A stretch of DNA of 64,000 nt, from assembly GCA_001600615.1 (NCBI GenBank), contig BCKK01000007.1:124001-188000 (forward strand), given 5' to 3'. The notes beneath the pieces were generated by a model. The model did not search any database. It was not told the origin of the DNA and saw only the letters and a program-made list of their open reading frames with translations. Positions 21,699-32,728 of the stretch are shown here, piece after piece. The position numbers and the translations under genes were made by a program. The stretch is from Dioszegia crocea (lineage: Eukaryota; Basidiomycota; Tremellomycetes; Tremellales; Bulleribasidiaceae). The stretch's first letter is position 1, and every line of letters starts with the position of its first letter.

Positions 21699-22563
21699 AT
21701 GTCACAGACACCTTGGGAGAAAGGAGCACCTCCAAGCGTCGACTACAGTGTGTCAGCAGTCGGAACGGAACCTGCCCAGCTATCGCCACTAAAGGATCCC
21801 TCGAACGAGCACGCCATGCGACACCCGATGGCCTGAGCCAGGCTTCAACATCCCCTTCCGTCATGTTACCTCGATACACCACCCATATCTCAAGCAGAAT
21901 CCCCAGCCTACTATCTACCCTACGCAACGGTCAAGTGGTCGTGTAAGTTTGCTATGGAATGAGCACTTGAGAAAGGCTACCCAGGTCGAAGCTGACTGAA
22001 GCGACAGGATCCGATCGAAAGGAGAGGAGCGAGGAGTTCTCCAGCGGGAAGGGCTCTTCCAGTGCGGTGAAGACAGAAGACAAGGGGTGGGCAGTCATCG
22101 CGGAGGCAGCCAACAACCGAGAGAAGGAGCGAGAGGGTGCCCCGGTGCCCGGACCGTCGGACGAGAGCAACTGAAGGAGGAAGTGGACAAGTACCAGCGG
22201 TTGTGCCATCTGCTTCGGGCGTCATATACCCGGGAACCCGCTGACAAATACCACGCCGGGTCCAATCCCTGGTACAGCGGCTGCAGCGTGGGTTGTAGCT
22301 CGTACCAAAGGGCGAATTGCCCCATGGAGTGGTCCCCCTTGGCGCTAATTGTCCCGTCCACCGAGACGCACTACACTGAGAACCCGTCAAGCCGATCGGA
22401 AGAGAAGATGAAAGAGAGGTGTGACCGCCTTGATGAGAATGAGGTCCTGCAAGCGGCCGCTCACAAGACGATCATGGAGACTGTCAGATTGGATCATGCG
22501 ACAGCTGTCGCCGAAACAGCCAAGATGAAAGCCTGGCTTGTCTCCACTCCCACCTACCACTAG
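21699..22563 (+). pseudogene. Probable decayed paralogue of the orphan gene at 20528
   Basis: An ATG at 21699 opens a protein-like frame of 45 codons that is stopped by a TGA at 21834-21836. The same frame then reads on without another stop to a good donor (GTAAGT at 21943). An acceptor lies at 22007. After it, one frame reads a plausible acidic and Ser-rich sequence up to a TGA at 22172-22174. A second frame continues from there to 22563 and contains EEVDKYQRLCHLL and ETAKMKAWLVS, the part that resembles the upstream gene. The change of frame coincides with a GAGAG repeat at 22163-22167. The simplest reading is a duplicate carrying a stop and a frameshift. An unannotated splice form cannot be excluded. 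Confidence 0.4.
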
Positions 22564-23411
22564 GAATCACACGGGGGAAATATGGTGCTGACAATGCTGG
22601 GTTTCGTTGAAGCAGTGGCAGCAGGGTCTGGCGATGGAGGGATAGCGGAATACTACAGCTGGCGCGATGATGCGATCCCCCACAAGTACAGAGAATGATC
22701 TCCAGCTGGGCCCACGCGTACGCGAGTGAGACGTGAGTCGAGGCGGTCCCGGTGTCGCGCCTGTGCTAGCCGAAGAGAACAGTGCCAATTGTCACGCTTA
22801 CAATCCTCAGACATGTCACACTTTGAGATTTCTGCCCCTGGTACAGTTCTTCGTATGCATCTGCGTCTCACTTTCGATGCTTAGATATTTAACGTCTCTC
22901 TCCTCACGTTTTCATGATACTTGACATTACGAGTCTCTGACTTGAGCGCGGTTCATGCTCAACATACACGTATTGGCAGCATGTCGGGACCCCTTTGTGT
23001 CCGTGATCGATCTGTCTGCGAGCATTTTGATCAAGAGCAGAACTCCCTTCTCATGCAAGCTCACCTCACACGACAGGCAGTCTTATCGGGTTTACTCGGT
23101 GAGTATCAGTCATGACCCTGCCTGATATGGTCAGTCTTTGACGACTAAGGATCTGTCCACACGCCGTAGTCAGCCCAATTTCCCGAATCTCTTTCCACAA
23201 CTTCACCTTGGATATCACTTCTCGCCCCCTATCAATGAAGACTACACAGCGACAGACACATTCCTCATACGTATTCACCTTGGCCACCCACGACGAGCAG
23301 TGCTCGGATCGCCAGAGTTTCACACGTAAGTATATGGATCTGATGGGGGTTTGTCACTCGATTCGACCTACATCCTGCATCTCGTTCCCCTACTTTTACC
23401 GCCACAAACAC
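22564..23411. other. Intergenic region
   Basis: No supported gene was found. A 43-codon two-exon ORF can be drawn from 22981 but has no other support. The right end is the 3' flank of the large minus-strand gene. Confidence 0.45.
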
Positions 23412-26400
23412 TCACACAGATCCCTTCAACGCCTTCTCAAACCGCTTCAATCTCCCATCCGCTCTCCATCCAGTCCAACCCTCATCATTCTCTCCATCCA
23501 CACCTCCCTCTCCATCTCTCCTACCCGGGGCATGCCCAAACTTCCTCTCCAACCTCCCCCATACCTCACCCAAAACATCCACATCACACCCCTCCATCCT
23601 CGCAAAAGCCATGAGCACTTTCCATACACCCCTTGGACTGGGCGCCAAACCAGCTTCATCCGTAGGCGACAGGGTAAGAAAGGTGTTGAAGAGGTGTCCA
23701 AGGGCTTCTTGTGACCAGATCGAATTCTCCGCTTCCGCCGAGATAGTCGAGGATGTGTCGTCGTATCCCGTAATTAGACCCTGGGTCTGGGACCATATTG
23801 ACCCCACTCGTCCTTCACCCCTTATTCCCACTCCCCTATCCCCTTCTCCACCGTTAGGCCGAAACCTCTTAAAGTCCGGGAAGAGCCTTGACAACTCTCC
23901 ACTAGACCCCTGATGCACGTCGCCATGCCTCGCAAAGCCCTCAAAGAGCGCAACATACTCTGGGACTTGCGGCGCATGTCCATCCCCAAACATGTGACGC
24001 ATGACTTCGAGGCTGGCAGCTAGGTCGCCCTGGTATGAAGTCGCGCGGATAAGAAGGGTGTAGGTTTCGCGCGAGGGAAAGAGGTGGGGAGGGATATTGA
24101 GGGCGTATGTCGGTCGCTGGTGAGAGTCAGGAAGGAGGAAAGATGTATCGGATATGGATAGTTCGGGATTTTGGGTATTGATGAGTAATCGATGATAGGC
24201 TCCGGCTACTATATCCCATCGGTCCGAGAGGGCAAGTCGCCATAGTACGATATTAAGAGCGACAATCTCCGAGCTTAGGTTTCCAGGTCGAATGGGAGTG
24301 GTGATAGTATCGAAAGGAACCACCTTGGGCTCGTGGCTCGTCGACTGATTATACGCCTCAATCATCTCCTCCGTTCGACCCATATTCGCCAAGAGCAGCA
24401 AACGCACGACGAGCTCGTACGAATCCGGCTCACATCCCCATTTCCCTCTCTCCTCCAACGTCTTCTCGAACGTCGCCTCGTCAGACCCTTTGGCAGACAG
24501 GTAAAGCAGCTGATTGGTGATTTTGCGATATAGGGGTGCGGGAAGTGGGAGGGCTTTGGCCAATCGCATTTCTGCAGCCCGTATAGCCGGCGCGGAGACT
24601 TTGGCAGACAGGCTTTCCATGCGCAGCTCAGCGAAGAAGATGAGGTGGGAGTAGTGGTCTGTCACGGTGGGAGAAGAGGTGACTTCTTCGAGGACTTCTT
24701 TGACTAGGCTGTTTCGTTGTTTAGCAGCAAATACATCCCGGTTCCGTTGGCGTTGGTCGGCACGGTGCATTGCCCGGAGGATGGTGATGAGTTCCGGAGG
24801 AGTAAAGAGGCGGGTACGAGGGGATGAGAGGTAGAGTTTGGTCCACGCGCTGTAGATCTCGGCGGAGGTGGAACAAGGGGATGAGGCGAGGTTGAGGAGG
24901 TTGGAGAGTTGGGTTGAGCGGAGATGGGGAGAGATTTCATGGGGGACGATACGTTCCAGTTGTCTTGGAGTGACGGCGGGTGGGGTAACGGCGGTATCAC
25001 TGGCAGATTCAGGTTCGGAGGGAGGAGTGGAGGCGATGTCAAGCTTCTCGGTATACTCCTTAAGAGCTGACAAGACGATTTCAGCAGAGGGTGAAGAGAA
25101 TTTGGAAATGACCTTTTGGCCCCGGGGGCGGGGAGCTTGGCGAGTAGGGATGAATGATTCGGTAGATTGTGTAGTGTAGCAATGAATCGAAGTGGAATAT
25201 GATCGTCGACCAATAGCGGAGGTAGAGTATGATCGTGGTCTCGAAGATAAAACGTCAAAGAATGCCGATTGGGGAACATCGATATTGCCCGCCAGTCGCT
25301 TCAGGCGCTGTTTGCCCTTCTTTTGCTTTTCGAGATGTTTCATTTTACGCTCGTAGTGGCCTGTAAAGCTTCAGTTGGGTTTCCTCTGCGAGATAGGACA
25401 AGCCAACTCACCGCCGTACAACCCCGCGGTGACATCTTTTCGCATTGCAGATAATGATTCTCTCGCAATGACCTTATTGCCAATAGCCGCCTGGATAGCC
25501 AACTCAAATAGTTGTCGAGGTAAAACGTCACCTGCCCATCAGCTTCAATCCAAACAGGAAAAGCTCGAGACGTACGTAGTTTCTTGGTCCACTGCCTGCC
25601 GATAGCTTGCGCTGCGTTTCTATGCACCACCATAGCGAGCGCATCGACGGGTTTAGAGTTGAGCAACATGTTCAACTACGTCATCAGCTCTATATCCTCT
25701 GGCAATAATAAGGCACTGGCTTAGACTCACCTTGACTAAATCAGACCGCTCATACCCTGCTTCCTCATACTCGAAACTCGCAAACCCAGAACTTGCACTC
25801 TTAAGCTCGGAGAAGAAATCCGTTACGATTTCAGAAAGCGGGAGGGTGTATCGTAACATTGCCCGGGTGGAACCTTCGAGTATTCGGTACTCTTGCTGTG
25901 TCCCTCGGAACTTGGCGCAGAGTGTCATCATTTCCCCAATGTACTCGTTGGGTACAAAGATCGTAGCTGCCACTGGAGATCATCAGTATGTGATCCGGGA
26001 ATAGAGCTTGGAAAGGAGCTCACCCATTGGTTCTTCAACGTGATCGACGCGGGCTTTCGGGTCGGCGATATCTGGGAAATCTGAGGGATTTGAGATGAAT
26101 TCTTCGCGCCCGTCTTTGTATACGACTGATGGCGTCAGCTACATTCTCTACGGTTTGTGAAGTGGCTTAAAAAATGAATTGACTTTTGAAAGGTACTGTC
26201 GGAGAGGTGATGATAACGTTGGATTCGTATTCATCCTCGAGACGCTGACGACTGGAAGCGTCAGCTTTGATATGATACCCAGTTAGAGCAGAAAGATCTG
26301 GCTCTCTGACTCGACAGAATAGAAACGACTCACAAGACATCCAGATGTAATGTGCCTAGAAAGCCTAATCGGAACCCTTGACTCAGAGCGGCTGAGGACT

Positions 26401-28042
26401 CGCGTTGGATTGAGACTGTCATATATCAGCAGTGCGGGGTGAAGGGATCGGTCGTGACAGCTCACCACTTCTATCATTGAGAGTCAACTATGAGGTCAGC
26501 GTGCCTCATGAGAGATTTGGCAGAGATTACATACCCGCTCTATCGCCTCTTCCAACTTGGTGAACTCTCCGCTATCGACTGGGAAGACTCCCGCATATAC
26601 CTGTCATGTAGGTTAGAACTCCTTAAAGAAACGAGGATGGCTAACTCACCATCGCTTTCATAGGCTTGAACCCAGGAAGGGCTTCTACGAGCTTATCGGC
26701 ATGGCAGATGGTGTCTCCGATATGTGCTGCAGGATCAGCTGGTGGTTCGATGAGAATGAAGCAATGAGCTGACCTTCATCCGAATTCTTCATATTGCAGA
26801 CGACATACCTACAGAATCAGCGAGATACCCTGACGATCAGGCTATACTGTAAATGTGACTTACCCAACTTGCCCATCCAGTAATACATCTACCGGCACTT
26901 CTTCCGGATTGTGCACGCCGACTTCCAGCACATCATACTTCTTGCCTGCCTGAAGGAAGCGGACTTTATCGCCTTTTTTTAGTGATCCAGAGAAGAGCCT
27001 GACAAGCGATACGACTCCTCGAAAGTGGTCATAGCTGTTCAGTCAGCTTGCACTCTACTTGGAGCCTTTGCAAACAGCTTACAACGTGTCGAAGACCAGT
27101 CCCCTTAGCCGCCCATCCTTCTCTTCTGATGCCGGTGGGGCAGGCAGCTCATCGACAATAGAAGTCAACACCTGAGGTACGCCCAGTCCACTCTTGGCGC
27201 TAATGTGTACATGGTTGCCCATAGGCAGGCCCAGAGTCGCAGCGATTTGTTCGGACGTTTCGCGCGGGCTCGCATGTGGAAGGTCAACCTTGTTGATGAC
27301 CGGGAGCAGAGTAAGGTTTGCCTCTTCCGCATAGTGGAATACTGATAAGGTCTGTGCTTGTATGCCCTCTGCCTTGATCAGCTACGACATGTGGCCGATA
27401 TGGAGGGACGTACGGGTACAATCAACCAGTAACAGCGCTCCCTCACAAGCACCTAGACTGCGACTGACTTCGTAGCTGAAATCAACATGCCCAGGTGTAT
27501 CAATGAGATTGATCAAGTATCGCTTGCCATCCGTATGCGTATGAATAAGCGATACCGTCTGCGCCTTGACTGTGATTCCGCGCTCTTTCTCCACTTTTAG
27601 CTTATCGAGGAATTGAGGGCTGGACGAGGCTGGTAATGTGCCTGTGATCTGTAGCAGTCGATCGGCCAGTGTAGATTTGCCGTGGTCGATATGAGCAATG
27701 ATGGAGATGTTCCTGATTATCAGCTTGGCCGACTGAGCAACAGCGAAAGGGAGTTTACCTTATCCGTTCACGGGGGAAGTCTTCCATGTCCAGAACCTTA
27801 GATATCCCGTTCTCTATCCCCTGATTCTTCACTGCCAAGTTCAGAGCTGTGGTGTGAATCCATCTTGGCCGCGGTACTGGAGGGATGTGCTGGCATCGCG
27901 CACGTAGATGTGAGATGGTCGCATATCGTCGAGCAGCTTGCGCGGAGCTCTCGGCTGGCGGACAGGGGATAGCTGCGGCGATGAATCGAGTTTGTGACTT
28001 GCAGCGAGAGCATACAGCAGCCCTGACTGATCCTGACAGCAT
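23412..28042 (-). CDS. GUF1: Mitochondrial translation factor GUF1 (EF4/LepA) fused in frame to a PPR-like protein
   Basis: The N-terminal part is GUF1, a GTPase that acts on mitochondrial ribosomes and back-translocates tRNAs. ATG 28042 starts a basic presequence. GTPase motifs are AHIDHGKST (P-loop), [15 protein letters not shown] and NKVDLP. Next come the EF4 domains with [41 protein letters not shown] and the terminal [17 protein letters not shown]. Exons run 28042-27759, 27712-27414, 27368-27083, 27034-26864, 26808-26774, 26726-26650, 26600-26535 and several more down to a last exon whose 3' end is 23412. GUF1 should end just after FFDVLSS, but that exon continues open for about 600 more residues. 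The extension starts with two presequence-like blocks ([15 protein letters not shown]) and holds helical pairs of PPR type ([20 protein letters not shown]). The total is about 1,295 residues. Confidence 0.85.
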
Positions 28043-28282
28043 GTGATCGTCCAATGGCTTATCTGCGTAGTAGCTGGGCAAGTATAGTACACAATTCACC
28101 TTCGATTTCAGGCGCTCACCGACATTTTGGCGTGTCACGTGTCTCGGCGGAGATACCCCGGAACTCCAGCCCAATGTGGAGACCCCAGATGAGATGGCGA
28201 CATCGATGACCACTGGAATTCGGAAAGAGACCAGGCAAAACAGCTTGATGATTCATCTCACCTGTCCATACACCCATCTACC
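28043..28282. promoter_or_regulatory. Bidirectional promoter between GUF1 and cysteine synthase
   Basis: Only 240 bp separate the two divergent start codons. Both encode mitochondrial proteins. No TATA box is evident. Confidence 0.5.
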
Positions 28283-29541
28283 ATGTCTGCAAGAGCCGCC
28301 TCGACCCTCCGCACAGCGCTGCGACCGCTAATTGCCTCGTCACGTACTTACGCCACCTCTGTGACGGGGTACGGGCGCGAAGTCGAGGGCTTTGTCGGTG
28401 CCGTAGGCAACACCCCGCTTATCCGACTTAACCGACTGTCGGAAGAGACGGGATGCAACATTCTTGCGAAAGCAGAATTCATGTCTCCAGGCGGATCAGT
28501 CAAAGATCGAGCGGCTCTCTATCTCGTCAAGAACGCAGAGGAGCAGGGTCTGATTAGACCGGGCGGAACAGTCGTCGAGGGGACGGCGGGTAATACGGGT
28601 ATTGGATTGGCGCATGTCTGTCGGAGTAAGGGATATCAATGTGTGATCTACATGCCGGATACACAGAGTCAGGAGAAGATTGATCTGTTGAGGATGTTGG
28701 GTGCGGACGTGAGGCCTGTTCCTGGTACGTTTGCCTCTGCCCTTGCCATTAGTGCCCTTTGCTAAAATTGTCAGCTGTCGCTTTTGATAATCCCCAAAAC
28801 TACAATCACCAAGCCAAACGATATGCCGAATCCCTCGATAATGCCGTATGGACCAACCAATTCGACAACACTGCGAATCGAGAAGCTCACATCCTTACTA
28901 CTGGGCCGGAGATATGGGAGCAGACAAATGGGAAGTTGGACGCCTTCATTTGCGCTACGGGAACAGGGGGGACATTGGCGGGTGTCACTCGGTTCTTGAC
29001 TGAGAAGAGCGGGGGGAAGGTGCAGGGATGGCTGGCGGACCCTCCAGGAAGTGTGCTGTATCACTTGGTGGAGAATGGGAAGATTGCAAGGGAGGGCAAT
29101 GGATCTATCACTGAGGGTAAGTCTCGTCTCTTTTCGCTTTTTCAAAGCTCAAGCTGACGGAGAGGTATTGGACAAGGCCGAGTGACCAACAACCTCAAAG
29201 GCGACATTTCCCTCCTTACCGGCGCGATCCACGTTCCCGATTCTGCATCCATCAACATGGTCTACCGCCTGTTGCACGAAGAGGGGATATACGTTGGAGC
29301 GTCTTCAGCTTTGAACGTATGGTCTGCTGGGGAGTTGGCGAGGAAGTTGGGACCTGGAAAGACCATTGTGACTATCCTTTGTGATGGTGCTTATCGGTCA
29401 GTTTTCCTTGCCTTCTGGAGGACATGACGTTTGCTGACAGACAGATACCAAGCTCGACTCTTTTCGAGAGTTTGGCTCGAATCAAAAGGACTGCTACAGC
29501 ACATTCCGGAGGAGCTGCAGAAGTACGTCGTTTTGCCATAG
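28283..29541 (+). CDS. Mitochondrial cysteine synthase (O-acetylserine sulfhydrylase)
   Basis: This PLP enzyme makes cysteine from O-acetylserine and sulfide. Four exons (28283-28724, 28775-29116, 29165-29396, 29445-29541) total 1,113 nt and 370 residues. Residues 1-25 or so form an Arg/Ser/Ala-rich mitochondrial presequence. Catalytic signatures are [21 protein letters not shown] (PLP lysine K74), [13 protein letters not shown] (phosphate loop) and [12 protein letters not shown]. The acceptor at 29164 restores the conserved [11 protein letters not shown] short C-terminal tail after the CDGAYRYQ block matches fungal forms such as Aspergillus CysB. It is divergent from GUF1. Confidence 0.93.
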
Positions 29542-30147
29542 GCGTCGCGATGCGTCCTTGTAGCGCGATGTGAAACCTCGGGGGTGGGGGTCATTCTGCC
29601 ACGTAGTAAGCGGACTGACGAGTATCGAAACACTGATCGGCGGGGGTGGAGTTGACAGAGTCGTAAGCGAGACAGCGTCATAATCGGAGTACTGATGGAT
29701 ATTTGAAACACTCGACGTCGTCCGAACCAGCTCGAGGACTCCGCCAAGCACGGGCGCTCGGACTCAATATTCCACACTCCGCCGTCTCTACTCCTGCTGA
29801 GACTGCAAATGCAGTACGAGACGATCAGCGTATCCCTGACGTACCCCGGCGGATGGCGCGAAACCATCGGAGTTATCATCAAGCGAGCTCGGACGCGTCA
29901 CGGCGTAACACGCGTGTCAGGTATCGTTATCCTTTCATCATTGCTCCTCCGGATGACCATTGCGGCTCTTGACACACTCGTGATAACGCGCTCCGATGCC
30001 CTGCAGTGCTTCAGGAGTAGGTATAAATGCCCATCGACCAGACCTTACCTCACCAAAAGCCTGACATTATACTCGGTCCACCTGTACAACTATCCCCCAT
30101 TCACGCAAGCCATAAATCGACTTACCCTACACGCATCTAACACCACA
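29542..30147. other. Intergenic region
   Basis: This is the 3' flank of cysteine synthase and the promoter of the next orphan. A TATAAA element lies near 30021-30026, about 120 bp before the ATG. No other gene was recognised. Confidence 0.5.
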
Positions 30148-30627
30148 ATGTCTCGATGTATCATCCCCCAACCTACCATTACACCGGCGCACGTCGACGA
30201 TTTCGACAAGGACGTCCAGAGCTTTATAGCGCTCACATCGAGCAGCGGCATGGAGCGCGACAATCTCGTCGCGTATCTGGTCAGCATTGGTCAGGGCCTG
30301 AGTCACTTACTCAACACCACCCGAGTTCGGACGGTGGGCCAGCCAATCACAGGAGAACATCTAGCCAACATCGGCTTCAGTCATGAGGCAATGAGGCAGG
30401 AACGTTTGCGCGGGCAAGCACCTCATCATGCGTGTTTTGTGGACACTTGTGAAGTCTTCACTCGGGACATTGACACAGCCTTCAACTCGGAGGAGATTGG
30501 TGATCCGCAGCTGTGGGGGAGCATGAGTGAGGGTGAGAAGTGTGTCTCTACTCTTGCGCAGATGATGGCGAATTGGCGTGCTGCAGTAAATGAGCCCGGA
30601 CTGTGCAAGAAGATCTCGGCACAGTAA
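30148..30627 (+). CDS. Orphan 159-residue protein, tandem copy A
   Basis: This is a single-exon ORF of exactly 480 nt with a TATAAA box about 120 bp upstream and a good ATG context (CACAATGTC). The product is soluble, helical and mildly acidic, with no signal peptide or known domain. It matches the orphan at 31691-32170 in length to the codon. The two share a spaced pattern: G-x2-L-x2-LL, then IT, then R-x2-G with HA-x-F, then F and a final hydrophobic/Trp helix (ANWRAAV versus HAWLAKT). I read them as diverged tandem duplicates. The function is unknown. Confidence 0.65.
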   Translation: MSRCIIPQPTITPAHVDDFDKDVQSFIALTSSSGMERDNLVAYLVSIGQGLSHLLNTTRVRTVGQPITGEHLANIGFSHEAMRQERLRGQAPHHACFVDTCEVFTRDIDTAFNSEEIGDPQLWGSMSEGEKCVSTLAQMMANWRAAVNEPGLCKKISAQ

Positions 30628-31690
30628 GTTTCTACTTCTTTCTGACAACCCCTAGCTTCGGATCCTAGACTGGTTTCCGCTTTGAGCATCGTACCAGCAT
30701 TCAAGTGCTCACAAATAGCTGACTGGCGTAGTCAAGCATCTTCCGCCTAAAACCAGGCGCCTTACTCTTCGGGCTCAACCCAAATTCCTCAATCTTGATA
30801 TCACTTACCGTACATCCCGGCTCCCCTTCTGCTGATCTTCTGCTTGTCTCCATCCGTTGATCTTACATGTATGCATACTTATACTCTAAGGCTATCGGGC
30901 GTACGACCGGGGGCCAATTAGGTTCGATACTGAATTTAGGCAGATATGGGAATCGTACGGCTCGTAAGACGTAAGGAATGCTTCAACACCTTCTACTCGG
31001 AGGATGCGCAGACGTATGCTGACTTGCCGGATCCGATGTCATCTTACGATCTAAAGCGTTGATGTGATGTGAGACATGACCGTCAATGGATGAGCTGCGA
31101 TGTGTCAACATTGAAAGCGCAAATCGGCTGACACGGATTGGCTGGGCAGCGGAACAGGAATTCTGTCGCTCGTCTGAGTATCAGCTATCCGGCACGTCTG
31201 AACGGTCTTGTGCCCTGATGTCCGACACTCCGGTGACTCTGCGATAAGAGGCGGTGCTGACATCTAATGATCCTCTCATATCGGGGCTCTGACGGGTGTC
31301 AAGATACAGGTGATCACGAAGGAGCTCTAGTACTGGTGCATGAGTGGAAAGGAAGGTCTCGGGTGACGTGAGCGGGGTTGGGCAGAGCTACAGTTGTGAC
31401 ACGTTTCAAGGCAAGGGGACTGCAATCTCGAGCCATTTCTGCTCACCGCTAGGTATCGCAACGCGTCGCATGATCAGCATCCTTTCATCTTGCGTTCCAG
31501 CATGCGGACATTTCCTTATCTAATGGCCGGCCGCGCAGACTGAGTCGGCAAGAAAGGCACAAAAGTCGCCGAGCTGCTATTTATGGTCAAAGCTTGTCAA
31601 GAGGAGTCTTGACATTGACGTTGGAAAACAACAAGACACTTTTATTCGAACTACCCACGAACATGCCGCCTCAATCTCAAGATATGGCTT
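30628..31690. other. Intergenic region
   Basis: More than 1 kb has no supported gene. A CTATTTATG element at 31577-31585 could serve the next gene. A short ORF at 31662-31697 overlaps the next start. Confidence 0.5.
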
Positions 31691-32170
31691 ATGGCTGAAG
31701 AATGGGATCTCACCGAGGCACCTCTTGATCCTCCGACCATTTCCCAACAGTCTGTCGAGAACTTCGCGGCCTGGGTCAGGTGGTACAAAACTACCATTCG
31801 TGATGACATGAGAGCCGACGAACGCAAGACGGCGATTCGACATGCGCGTTTTGGGGCCCGCCTCCGTGACCTGCTCCAGGACACCCTGAGAGGAACAAGC
31901 AAGGACTCCATCACCGCTGCCGACACCGATGCTCTCTTCTATGTTCTCGGACTCATCGATGGCAAAGAACGGACAGAGGGAACCGGAGGTCATGCTCCGT
32001 TCAAGACAGCATTCGAAAAGAGTCTCGACAGCATTGAGACNCCCCTGACTGGAACCGCCGAATCGACTGTCGAGTCGTGGCGGACAGGGGATGTTGATCA
32101 GTGGCGAATCTGGGCAATCACCCAAGTCATGCACGCCTGGCTTGCAAAAACGGGTGGTCAGACGACGTAG
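31691..32170 (+). CDS. Orphan 159-residue protein, tandem copy B
   Basis: This is a single-exon ORF of 480 nt, the same length as the copy at 30148. One base (32041) is an N, which leaves one residue undetermined. The protein is helical and charged, with the fragments FAAWVRWYKTTIRDDM, RDLLQDTLRG and ITQVMHAWLAKTG. No known domain, signal peptide or membrane segment is seen. Two upstream ATGs (31662 and 31683) share another frame that stops at 31697 inside this ORF. Either this start is weakly translated, or a one-base change has separated an earlier start. A lineage-specific function is unknown. Confidence 0.6.
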   Translation: MAEEWDLTEAPLDPPTISQQSVENFAAWVRWYKTTIRDDMRADERKTAIRHARFGARLRDLLQDTLRGTSKDSITAADTDALFYVLGLIDGKERTEGTGGHAPFKTAFEKSLDSIEXPLTGTAESTVESWRTGDVDQWRIWAITQVMHAWLAKTGGQTT

Positions 32171-32728
32171 CTGTACTGATGGACTCATTGCTCTCGCACG
32201 CTGTCGATGACGCCTGATCACTTTGTAAGTAACCTCTGGGCAAACCGGAGTCACTGTAAAATTCTTGAGCTCCCTTTTTATGTCGTACCTAGGCGTATCG
32301 TATCTGGGCAGGCAAATGTAGCCATTTAGACTGGCTCTCAGCTGTGTCATCAATATTTGAGTTAGCTGATATCAGCAGGCCACTTCCAATTTGTCATGCC
32401 AAGCCGCCTTGTTCCTTCACGTACTTCCTCCGCGCATCACCTCGACATCCCAGGACTCTTACATCTAGACATCATTTGTGTATTATCTCATGCACTGCTC
32501 GGCAGCTTATCCACCTCCTTTCGCTGCATCGATAGACCGTGCGCGACGAAGAGTCGGTGCCATGCGAAGTGTTCAACTTCGGTACCGTGGCCTTCTGGAC
32601 CCTACTTCCAAGCTCTGATTAGCTTCGAATCAGGGATTAGATATGGAGATCGCATTCCGGAGTTGGGATTAGTACGCCGACGCAGAGCCGCACGCATTGC
32701 GTATCTCTGATCCTGCGAGGGACACATC
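32171..32728. other. Intergenic region
   Basis: This is the 3' flanks of the orphan (plus) and the tubulin-tyrosine-ligase-like gene (minus). Nothing else was recognised. Confidence 0.45.

Noticed and set aside
22981..23153. Two-exon ORF of about 43 codons
   Set aside because: One plausible donor and acceptor exist, but the ORF is very short with no domain or supporting context.
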